Positions 42,506-49,106 of a stretch of 49,106 nucleotides of DNA are shown here, piece by piece. The notes beneath the pieces were generated by a model. The model worked only from the letters and a program-made list of their open reading frames with translations, was not told where the DNA came from and ran no database searches. The stretch spans positions 1 to 49,106 of the forward strand of contig JAHZJB010000111.1 in the NCBI GenBank assembly GCA_022601135.1, given 5' to 3'. The position numbers and the translations under genes were made by a program. The stretch is from Actinomycetes bacterium (lineage in GTDB: Bacteria; Actinomycetota; Actinomycetes; Mycobacteriales; Mycobacteriaceae). Position 1 is the first letter of the stretch, and each line of letters begins with the position of its first letter.

Positions 42506-43036
42506 GTGGCCGAGACCACCGACGCAGCACCCGAAGACCCGACGAGTCGCCCCCGCCCGTGGAACCGTTTTGCCCGCATCGGGCTGGTCGCCGCGGTCTA
42601 TCTTCTGGCGTTCGCCCTCGCCGGGATACTGGGCTGGAAGTTGTGGGAGCAGCACACGCTGGACGAGGCGGGGCGGAACGCCCAACAGACGGCGATCAAC
42701 TACGCCCAAACCCTGACGAGCATCGATTCGAACAACCTGGACCAGAACTTCGCTGAGGTGCTCAACGGAGCGACCGGTGACTTCAAGGACATGTACACCA
42801 AAGACAGCATGAAGCTTCGGCAATTGTTGATCGACAACAAGGCGACCGCCCACGGCGTTGTCGTGGATTCGGCGATCCAGTCCACGTCCAAAGACGAGGT
42901 TGTCGTCTTGCTGCTGGTGGATCAGACCGTCAGCAACACGGCGCGCCCCGATGCGCGCAGCGACAGCAGCCGGATGAAGATCACCATGGAGAAAGTCGAC
43001 AACCGTTGGCTCGCAAGCAAAGTCGAACTTCCATAG
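42506..43036 (+). CDS. Mce-associated (Mas) membrane protein of the mce operon
   Basis: 176 residues from the GTG at 42506: a transmembrane helix (IGLVAAVYLLAFALAGILGWKLW, about 26-48) and a Mas domain (GATGDFKDMYTKDSMKLRQLLIDNKATAHGVVVDSAIQ, TMEKVDNRWLASKVELP). AAGGAAG at 42491-42497 sits eight bases before the GTG; an ATG at 42479 is nine codons upstream. The domain is closely similar to that of the acidic Mas at 31514-32218, so the operon is flanked by two paralogues. Confidence 0.86.
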   Translation: MAETTDAAPEDPTSRPRPWNRFARIGLVAAVYLLAFALAGILGWKLWEQHTLDEAGRNAQQTAINYAQTLTSIDSNNLDQNFAEVLNGATGDFKDMYTKDSMKLRQLLIDNKATAHGVVVDSAIQSTSKDEVVVLLLVDQTVSNTARPDARSDSSRMKITMEKVDNRWLASKVELP

Positions 43037-43047
43037 GAGCTGCGGAT

Positions 43048-43842
43048 ATGCGGGTATTCAGAGTTATGGCGGCCGCAGTGACAGTGGCAGTGGCAGTGGC
43101 AGTGGCGACCGCTCCGGTCGCCGGGGCGTCGGCACAATCCTTCTGTGGCGAGTTGGGCGGCAACTGGGACGGCCAGTACTGCCAAACTTCGGTGACATCG
43201 GAGCGGAAGGCAGTGCGAGAAATCCGGGTGGCGATACCGGGTGATCTCATCGACAATCCCACCACCAGTTCGGCGATCCGCCCGTACTTGCGGGACCTGT
43301 TCAACAACTGGCGCGCCAAAGGCGCGTCGATGGTCCAGGACAGCTGGGGCACAGAGGATTTCCAGGTGTTCCGCCACGGCTCCGCGCTGAGCGTCGTGTT
43401 CCATGAGAAATACAACTCATCCGGGGTCGAGCTCATGAACGGCTTCCGCACGTTCACGTTCGACATGAACAGCGGTCGGCAGTTGACGCTGGCCGACATC
43501 ACCAAGCCGGGCGTGGATCCGCTGGTGGCTATTCCCCCGTTGGCCGCACCCATCGTCACCGAGGCGCTCGACCGGGCCCGGCCGCCATACAACCACCCTG
43601 GGACGTACCCGTTCACCGTCGACCGCTGGACGCCGCCCACGCCGTTCTCCGGGAACTACGAGGCCTGGGCGCTTACCCCCAGCGATCTCATCCTCTACAT
43701 GCCCAACTACCCGGTCGCAGTCGACACCCCGATCCGCTACGACAAGCTCAACCAGTGGTCGATGAACGGGGGCGTCATCCAGCCGCACATCCCGCTCGCA
43801 GTGCTCAGCCCGATCCTGCGCCCGGAGTTCGGCGGGGCCTGA
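43048..43842 (+). CDS. Exported DUF3298/RsiV-like protein (mannan-binding type)
   Basis: 264 residues. Signal peptide (VMAAAVTVAVAVAVATAPVAGASA, cleavage about residue 29), then a FCGELGGNWDGQYC motif (about 31-45), as in mycobacterial mannan-binding-like proteins, and a C-terminal DUF3298/MPT64-like fold (FHEKYNSSGVELMNGFRTFTFDMNSGRQLTLADITKPG). AGGAG at 43035-43039 is eight bases before the ATG. Follows the Mas gene by 11 bases, so it is probably the last gene of the mce operon; the role is unknown. Confidence 0.82.
   Translation: MRVFRVMAAAVTVAVAVAVATAPVAGASAQSFCGELGGNWDGQYCQTSVTSERKAVREIRVAIPGDLIDNPTTSSAIRPYLRDLFNNWRAKGASMVQDSWGTEDFQVFRHGSALSVVFHEKYNSSGVELMNGFRTFTFDMNSGRQLTLADITKPGVDPLVAIPPLAAPIVTEALDRARPPYNHPGTYPFTVDRWTPPTPFSGNYEAWALTPSDLILYMPNYPVAVDTPIRYDKLNQWSMNGGVIQPHIPLAVLSPILRPEFGGA
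43076..43105 (+). repeat. Hexanucleotide repeat in the signal peptide of the DUF3298 protein
   Basis: Five copies of CAGTGG (first CAGTGA) encode the VAVAVAVA core of the signal peptide; slippage would add or remove Val-Ala pairs without shifting frame. Confidence 0.7.
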
Positions 43843-43885
43843 TGCGACCTCCGGTCGGGCCGCCGCACCTTCGCGGATAGGTGGC

Positions 43886-44188
43886 GTGGTGACTTACGAC
43901 CGAACCGGTGCCCTGGCCCACGTCACCGCGGGATCCGACCGTTTCAGCATCTCCGTGGACGGACAGCGCGTAGGTTTCGCCGATTTCATCGACCGCGACG
44001 GGCGACGGATCTTTCCGCACACCGAGGTCGCTCCGGCATTCCAGGGGCGTGGTCTGGCAACCATTCTCGTGCGCCAGGCTTTGGAAGCTACCCGGTCCAC
44101 CGGCTTGAAGATCGTGCCGCAGTGCTGGATGGTGGCCGAATTCATCGACAAGAACCCTGAGTTCGCCGACCTGCTCGACGGCAGCTGA
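43886..44188 (+). CDS. GNAT-family N-acetyltransferase (YjdJ-type)
   Basis: 100 residues with the compact single-domain GNAT layout: HTEVAPAFQGRGLATILVRQALEATRSTGLKIVPQCWMVAEFIDKNPEFADLL, including the acetyl-CoA-binding QGRGLA loop (about 53-58). This small YjdJ-like group has unknown substrate. GTG at 43886 (or 43889) with AGGTGG upstream. It comes 44 bases after the mce operon's last gene and may be read with it; convergent with the PPOX gene. Confidence 0.84.
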   Translation: MVTYDRTGALAHVTAGSDRFSISVDGQRVGFADFIDRDGRRIFPHTEVAPAFQGRGLATILVRQALEATRSTGLKIVPQCWMVAEFIDKNPEFADLLDGS

Positions 44189-44227
44189 ACCGGTCCACCC
44201 ACCCGGGTTCGTTTTGGCGAGCCCAGT

Positions 44228-44728
44228 TCAGCTGAGGTACTGCGCGGTGCTGCCCGACAGCGGCATGCCGGGCAGGCCCAGTTTGCGGTGATCCCAGCTT
44301 CGCATCCGGGACGGCACCATGCGTATGCAGATGCGATTGTTCATCATCTGATCGACGTAGGGCCGCATCTCGTCGGCGTAGGGGCCGGTGTAGCGCTCCC
44401 ACACGCTGATACCGACCCGCAGGTTGGTGTCGGGCTCATCGATGATCTCGGCCCGTCCGTCGATCGAGACTCCGCGCAGCGTGTCGTAGGTCTGGCCATC
44501 CTCGATCATCACGGTGATGGTCGGGTCACGCCGCAGATTGACCGCTTTCTGGGACTTTGCCTTGGTCTCGAACCAGATCTCGCCGTCCAGCACGGCGTAC
44601 CACATCGCGACCAGGTGTGGTCGTCCACTCGGAAGCACGGTGGCCATGGTGGCGGTCCGACTACGGTCGATGAACTCGGCGATCTCGTCGTCGGACATGA
44701 CGATTTTCCAGCGTTGGTTGTTTCCCAC
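44228..44728 (-). CDS. Pyridoxamine 5'-phosphate oxidase-fold (PPOX/F420-dependent) protein
   Basis: 166 residues: split beta-barrel flavin/F420-binding fold with TATMATVLPSGRPHLVAMWYAVLDGEIWFETKAKSQKAVNLRRDP (about 25-69) and the typical DGRAEIIDEP strand. In mycobacteria these proteins use F420 or FMN for reductions of small molecules; substrate unknown. Start at GTG 44728, or ATG 44698 (MSDDEI) if the first ten residues are not translated. Convergent with the acetyltransferase gene. Confidence 0.86.
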   Translation of the reverse strand: MGNNQRWKIVMSDDEIAEFIDRSRTATMATVLPSGRPHLVAMWYAVLDGEIWFETKAKSQKAVNLRRDPTITVMIEDGQTYDTLRGVSIDGRAEIIDEPDTNLRVGISVWERYTGPYADEMRPYVDQMMNNRICIRMVPSRMRSWDHRKLGLPGMPLSGSTAQYLS

Positions 44729-44782
44729 GTCTCGATACTTTCAGGTCACTCCACAACGATCCCCGTTGCCGGGTTGGTCGGC

Positions 44783-46282
44783 TCAGCCGTCGCGCCCGAC
44801 GGCGGCGGGACCGGCGACCCGGCGCACCCAGATGTCACCGTCGAGGGTTCCCGGTAGACCCGCCTCGTCGGCGATGAACACAGGATCCCGGCCCGCGTCG
44901 GTCTGTCGATGGAAGTCCCTGATCGCGGCGAACGCCCACTTGCCCAACAAACAGATGGCGACGAGGTTGACCAGCGCCATCAATCCCATCGCGACGTCGG
45001 CGAGCGTCCACACCAGCGTCAACTCCGACAGCGCTCCGACCGCGATCGCCATCAGCACGAAGACCCGGAAGACATTGATGGTCATACCTCGGGCGCCGAG
45101 GAAGAACAGGTTGATCTCGGCGTAGACATAATTGCCCAGCACCGACGAGTAGGCGAACACGAACACCAGCACGGTCACCAACGACACGGTCCAAGAGCCC
45201 AGGCCTTCGGCGATCGCCGCCTGGGTGAGGGTCGCCCCCTCCACTCGGGTAGGTGTCGCCGGATCGTAGACACTGGGCCCCGACACCAGGATGATGAAAG
45301 CGGTCGCGGTGCAGATGATCATGGTGTCGACGAACACGCCCAGGGATTGGATCAGGCCCTGCTTGACGGGGTGTGAGACGGTCGCCGTCGCGGCGACGTT
45401 CGGTGCGCTGCCCATTCCCGCCTCGTTGGAGAACAGTCCGCGTTTGACGCCGTTGAGCAGCGCCGCAGCGATGCCCCCGGCGAATCCACCGGCCAGTTCG
45501 GTCAATCCGAAAGCGCCGCCGACGATCTGGCCGAGCACGTCGGGCAGGTAGTTGATGTTGATCGCCACGATCACCATGGCCAGAACCGTGTACGCAACAG
45601 CCATGAGCGGCAGCACGATCTCAGCGATCCTTGCCACCCGCTTGACACCACCGAAGAGCACTGGGGCGGACAGCACGAGCAAACAGACTGTGGTCCAGCC
45701 GATTTCGATGTCGTGGGAGGTGCTGAGCACGGCGCTGATGGCGTTGGCCTGCACCATGTTGAAGGCGATGCCGAACGTGAAGATCAACAGGACGGCGAAG
45801 ATGATGCCGCCGGTGCGTGAACCCAGGCCGCGCTGGATGTAGAACGCGGGACCGCCGCGGAACGACCCGTCGTCAGCACGGACCTTGAAGAGCTGGCCGA
45901 GGGTGGCCTCGATCAGAGCGGTGGCCATCCCGATCGAAGCCACGACCCACATCCAGAAGATCGCTCCGGGCCCGCCGATGGTCAACGCGATCGCGACACC
46001 GGCGATGTTCCCGGTGCCGACCCGCGATGCCAATCCGACGCAGAACGCCTGGAACGACGAGATTCCTTCGTCGTGGGTGCGCGAGTGGGTGAGTTGGCCA
46101 AGCATCCGCTTGAAGTAGCGGATCTGGATGAACCGGGTTCGGATGGTGAAATAGATGCCCACCGCGACGAGGAGGTAGACGAGGATGTAGCTGTAGAGCA
46201 CATCGCTGACAGGTCCGATCAACTGCTGTTCGATGAACTCCACGACCACTCCCGGTGTATTCGGTGAAGACGGTCGGCTCAT
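44783..46282 (-). CDS. Alanine/glycine:sodium symporter (AGCS family)
   Basis: 499 residues with about eleven helices. Signatures: GLASRVGTGNIAGVAIALTIGGPGAIFWMWVVASIGMATALIEATLGQLFKV (about 81-133), LFSNEAGMGSAPNVAATAT (about 286-304) and the conserved C-terminal aromatic YSSVLGNYVYAEINLFFLG. It takes up alanine or glycine with sodium. The ATG at 46282 has GGGGGTGAC a few bases upstream. Divergent from the diguanylate cyclase gene, and 55 bases upstream of the PPOX gene on the same strand. Confidence 0.93.
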   Translation of the reverse strand: MSRPSSPNTPGVVVEFIEQQLIGPVSDVLYSYILVYLLVAVGIYFTIRTRFIQIRYFKRMLGQLTHSRTHDEGISSFQAFCVGLASRVGTGNIAGVAIALTIGGPGAIFWMWVVASIGMATALIEATLGQLFKVRADDGSFRGGPAFYIQRGLGSRTGGIIFAVLLIFTFGIAFNMVQANAISAVLSTSHDIEIGWTTVCLLVLSAPVLFGGVKRVARIAEIVLPLMAVAYTVLAMVIVAININYLPDVLGQIVGGAFGLTELAGGFAGGIAAALLNGVKRGLFSNEAGMGSAPNVAATATVSHPVKQGLIQSLGVFVDTMIICTATAFIILVSGPSVYDPATPTRVEGATLTQAAIAEGLGSWTVSLVTVLVFVFAYSSVLGNYVYAEINLFFLGARGMTINVFRVFVLMAIAVGALSELTLVWTLADVAMGLMALVNLVAICLLGKWAFAAIRDFHRQTDAGRDPVFIADEAGLPGTLDGDIWVRRVAGPAAVGRDG

Positions 46283-46337
46283 CTTGTCACCCCCGAGGCG
46301 CTACCGTGCGGTCGTTGGTGTCGAATGCTTGCGATAC

Positions 46338-46358
46338 ACGTCGGCAACGCGCCGACGT
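46338..46358. promoter_or_regulatory. Perfect 8-bp inverted repeat before the GGDEF gene
   Basis: ACGTCGGC, five bases, then GCCGACGT. It lies 24 bases upstream of the diguanylate cyclase start and in the 99-base gap with the divergent symporter, a suitable place for an operator. A hairpin is also possible. Confidence 0.4.
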
Positions 46359-46381
46359 TCAGTTGTTGTAGGGAGCGGCCG

Positions 46382-48172
46382 ATGGACGTAGCTCAGCCGG
46401 GGGCGCGCCGGGGGGCGGTCCTGTTGTGGTGGGGGCGGGCCGCAGTTGTCGTGGTGCTCGTCATCGCCGTCGTGGACTGGGTGGGCTGGGCCACCGGTAT
46501 CGACGAGTTGACGCGGACCTTGCCGGCGTGGCCGCATATGACTCCGTGGAGTGCCGCGCTCCTGGCCGCGCTGGGACTGGCGATCGTGGTGCAGTCAGGA
46601 CAGCCGTCGCGGGCCCGCAAGGGTGCCGGCTGCGGGGTGGCCGCGGTAGTGGGTGTCCTGGCGGCGGTGTTCCTCGCCGAGTACGCGAGCGGACGGTCGT
46701 TTGGACTGGATCAGATGTGGTTCCCCGACGGGGTGCGCTCGCTGCAGGAGACCTGGCCGGGCCGCCCCAGCCCGAACACGGCGGCGGCGATCCTACTGCT
46801 GTCGATCGCGGCCGCAGTGACCCGCCAGGAACATCGGTGGGCCCGGACGGTATGGCCGTGGTCTCTGCTGGCGGCGATGATCCTCCCATCCGTCGCCGCC
46901 GCGGCCTACCTGTTCGATGTCGTCTCGCTGGCGAGTGTCACACGGTCAACCGGGATGGGGATCTCGACAGCTTTGGGTCTGCTGCTGCTCGTCGGGGCGT
47001 CCCTTGTCACCCGCCCGGACCGCAATCCCCTCGCCTGGCTGCTGGCCCGACCCGACGCCAGGACACTCCTCCGGTTGGCGACTGTGCTGGCCGGCCTTCC
47101 CGTGCTGCTGGGTCTGTCCCGCTTGGCGTTTCTGAGCCTGGGCGCCGGCAAAGGTACGGCGTTGGTCCTCGCGGTGTTGGTCAGCACCGTTGTCCTGGGC
47201 GCCGGCACGTTCTACGTCAGCCAGCGCGAGCAGAAACTCCTCATCGACAAAGAGCGCCTCAGCAGCCAGCGCGCGGAGGCGGAGGCGCGCTACCGCGTCC
47301 TGGCCGAGAACCTGGTCGACGTCGTCGTTCTCCTCAACGGCGCCGCCGTCTTTCATTTGCACGGAACCGCAGTCCAGTGGGTCTCACCATCGGTGCAGAC
47401 GGCATTCGGCGACGCACCCCCGCAGTGGATCGGCTCGGACTTCAGTCGACGTATCCATCCGGACGACATCGACCGGGTGGACTCCGCCTTTAACCAGATA
47501 TCCCCCGGCAACTCGATGGTTGTCCGATTCCGGGTCCGCACCGCCGAGGGCGACTACCGCTGGGTCGACGGCCACTGCAAGCCCTACGTCACATCCTCCG
47601 GCGATACCGATGGCGTGTTGGTGGCGTTGCGTCTGGTCGACGACTTGGTCCAGGCTCAGCGAGAACTCGAGCGATTGGCGAGGTTCGACACGCTCACCGG
47701 GTTGGTCAACCGCGGCGAGGCCATCGCCCGCCTCCAGACCGCTCTGTCTGACTCCCGGAAACCCGGGCTGCACCTGGGCCTGCTGTTCTGCGATGTCGAT
47801 GAGTTCAAGGCCATCAACGACACCTGGGGACACGCCGCCGGCGACGTGGTTCTCGCCACCGTCGCAGACCGCATCCGCGACTGCGTGCGCGCCGGGGACA
47901 CCGTGGGGCGCACCGGGGGTGACGAAATACTGGTCCTGCTGCCAGGTGTCCACAGCCTCGAGGAGGTGGTCAAGATCGCTGAGAAGATTCGCAGTCGCGC
48001 CGCCGAACCGATCTACCATGGCGAGGATGCCATCCACGCGACCCTGAGCATCGGAGCAACCCTCTCCCACGCGGGCGAGTCGGCCGACACAGTCACCGCC
48101 CGCGCGGATGCGGCGATGTACCAAGCCAAGGACTCGGGCCGCAACACCGTCACCATCGCGACAGCCGACTAG
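46382..48172 (+). CDS. Membrane PAS-GGDEF diguanylate cyclase
   Basis: 596 residues. Seven or eight hydrophobic helices in the first 285 residues, a short coiled segment (about 281-306), a PAS domain (about 307-425: RYRVLAENLVDVVVLLNG ... IHPDDIDRV ... RVRTAEGDYRWVDGHCKPYV), then the GGDEF domain (RLARFDTLTGLVNRGEAIARLQ ...). The active motif is GGDEI with Asp514 instead of the usual GGDEF Phe (Ile in the last place), and the I-site RAGD is present at 503-506, five residues before it, so product feedback inhibition is likely. No EAL domain. GGGAG at 46371-46375 supports the ATG at 46382. Confidence 0.9.
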   Translation: MDVAQPGARRGAVLLWWGRAAVVVVLVIAVVDWVGWATGIDELTRTLPAWPHMTPWSAALLAALGLAIVVQSGQPSRARKGAGCGVAAVVGVLAAVFLAEYASGRSFGLDQMWFPDGVRSLQETWPGRPSPNTAAAILLLSIAAAVTRQEHRWARTVWPWSLLAAMILPSVAAAAYLFDVVSLASVTRSTGMGISTALGLLLLVGASLVTRPDRNPLAWLLARPDARTLLRLATVLAGLPVLLGLSRLAFLSLGAGKGTALVLAVLVSTVVLGAGTFYVSQREQKLLIDKERLSSQRAEAEARYRVLAENLVDVVVLLNGAAVFHLHGTAVQWVSPSVQTAFGDAPPQWIGSDFSRRIHPDDIDRVDSAFNQISPGNSMVVRFRVRTAEGDYRWVDGHCKPYVTSSGDTDGVLVALRLVDDLVQAQRELERLARFDTLTGLVNRGEAIARLQTALSDSRKPGLHLGLLFCDVDEFKAINDTWGHAAGDVVLATVADRIRDCVRAGDTVGRTGGDEILVLLPGVHSLEEVVKIAEKIRSRAAEPIYHGEDAIHATLSIGATLSHAGESADTVTARADAAMYQAKDSGRNTVTIATAD

Positions 48173-48309
48173 CTCACCGGAGCGCCCCGCTACCCGTGGC
48201 GCACCCAGCATTTGGGCTGAACGCCGTTTCCGACCATGCAGCCGCCGCTGTGCTGGCAAGCTGAAGCCACCTAGCCACCGCAGCTGCATGCCCGCCCAGG
48301 AAGGCAACC

Positions 48310-49106
48310 ATGGTCGACAGAAACAAGCCCTGGTACAAAATCTACGACAAAGGTGTCCCGTACTCCTGCATCTACCCCCCGCTATCGATCAAGCAGATGT
48401 TCAACAGCTGTGCCGAAGCCACCCCGGATCGGGACTACCTGATCATCAACGACATGCGGCTGCCCTACGGGCTGGTCAACATGATGGCCCGCAAAGCAGC
48501 GAACGCCCTGGTCACTTTGGGCGTCAAGAAAGGCGACCGGGTCGCGATCATGGCACCCAACGTCCCGCAGTACGTCATCGCTTTCCAAGCCTGCGCGAAA
48601 CTCGGTGCGATCGTCGTGCCGATCAATCCATTGGCGGCCGGGCCGGAGGTGCACCACTACGTCAAGGACAGCGGCGCGGAGACCGTCATCGTCTTGGCCG
48701 CCTTCGCCAAGGGCCCCATCGAGGTTCTCAAGGCCAGCCAATCCGACCGGAGCACCCCGCTGCGCAACGTCATCACCTTCCAGATCCCGTCGGCGACCGT
48801 TGAGGTGGAGAGCGGAACGGGTGTCCATGATTTCAATGACCTCGTCACCGCAGCGGACGAGTCCGAACCCGAGGCCGACATCCGCCCTTCCGACGTGTTG
48901 ATGCTGCAGTACACCGGCGGCACCACCGGGCTGTCGAAGGGATGCGTGCTGACCAACGAGAACTTGGTTGCGATGGCCTACCAGGAGAACTACTGGATGG
49001 CTCCGCTGCTCGACAAGGACGAGCCGCTGCGCAGTCTGGCGGCCATCCCGCTGTACCACATCTACGGCTTCAACATGAACGTCAACGCCAACCACGTCAG
49101 CGGCGG
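48310..49106 (+). CDS. Long-chain fatty acid-CoA ligase (FadD type), 5' part (cut by window edge)
   Basis: 265 codons and two bases with no stop to the window end. Adenylate-forming family: AYMP-loop YTGGTTGLSKG (about 204-214) with the ATP-binding motif, and the YHIYGFNMN segment (about 245-253) before the border. The C-terminal domain lies outside the window. It activates a fatty acid with ATP to the CoA thioester; its size class and substrate cannot be told. ATG at 48310 with AGGAAGG upstream. Downstream of a diguanylate cyclase gene, 137 bases away. Confidence 0.9.
   Translation, partial: MVDRNKPWYKIYDKGVPYSCIYPPLSIKQMFNSCAEATPDRDYLIINDMRLPYGLVNMMARKAANALVTLGVKKGDRVAIMAPNVPQYVIAFQACAKLGAIVVPINPLAAGPEVHHYVKDSGAETVIVLAAFAKGPIEVLKASQSDRSTPLRNVITFQIPSATVEVESGTGVHDFNDLVTAADESEPEADIRPSDVLMLQYTGGTTGLSKGCVLTNENLVAMAYQENYWMAPLLDKDEPLRSLAAIPLYHIYGFNMNVNANHVSG

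Noticed and set aside
41284..42579. Antisense ORF of 431 codons over mceF and mas
   Set aside because: Same reason; no domain and no ribosome-binding site.
1..49106. tRNA, rRNA or insertion sequences
   Set aside because: No cloverleaf, transposase or terminal inverted-repeat pair was seen on reading the gaps between genes.

Overview
The window is high-GC actinobacterial DNA, almost certainly from a Mycobacterium (Mycolicibacterium-like) chromosome. Evidence: a complete yrbE-mce operon with Mce-associated (Mas) proteins, a MycP1-EccE1-EspB-EspL type VII secretion group, a PtbB/MptpB-type phosphatase, a three-gene transhydrogenase (pntAa-pntAb-pntB), many GTG starts, GTGA/ATGA stop-start overlaps and several TAnnnT boxes 6-7 nt before start codons (leaderless genes). 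The block aldehyde dehydrogenase - SDR - ptbB - fadE2 - pntAa/Ab/B - TetR recalls the M. tuberculosis Rv0147-Rv0158 neighbourhood (from memory, not searched). No tRNA, rRNA, insertion sequence, prophage or CRISPR array was seen, and no gene-free stretch exceeds 300 bases.

Layout. 1-8.8 kb: accessory metabolism and envelope genes (partial amidohydrolase, pirin, sorbosone-dehydrogenase-like lipoprotein, phosphodiester glycosidase, fructosamine-kinase-like protein, a Mas protein coupled to an RDD-Mas fusion, a Cys-rich exported protein, an SRPBCC protein, a TetR regulator with a likely operator, a tiny ORF and a CxxC protein). 8.8-18 kb: transhydrogenase operon, divergent fadE2-ptbB, a DUF559/AbiEi-like protein, a DUF456 membrane protein, SDR and ALDH. 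18-22.4 kb: a FUSC transporter preceded by a nine-codon leaderless ORF, a strong inverted-repeat terminator, then divergent ptsI and ptsH. 22.6-27.3 kb: mycP1-eccE1-espB-espL, coupled by overlaps but with no other ESX-1 gene next to it. 27.4-31.5 kb: a SpoIIAA/STAS-like protein, a receptor-type class III cyclase homologue lacking several catalytic residues, and an MscS channel with a cyclic-nucleotide-binding-like domain. 31.5-43.9 kb: a Mas protein with a poly-acidic repeat and an exported protein, divergent from the yrbEA-yrbEB-mceA-F-mas-DUF3298 operon. 43.9-49.1 kb: GNAT acetyltransferase, PPOX-fold protein, alanine/sodium symporter, PAS-GGDEF diguanylate cyclase and the start of a FadD acyl-CoA ligase.

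Functional themes. The Mce operon encodes a lipid importer (YrbE permeases, MceA-F substrate-binding chain, Mas accessory proteins); fadE2, SDR, ALDH and fadD would act on imported lipid or its products. MycP1, EccE1, EspB and EspL are the protease, a membrane subunit, a secreted substrate and a substrate chaperone-like protein of ESX-1, so the separation of this set from the rest of its machine is the most unusual architectural feature. The second is the degenerate cyclase plus MscS pair, where both the nucleotide-making and nucleotide-binding sites look altered, suggesting a signalling pair that no longer works by classical cAMP chemistry.
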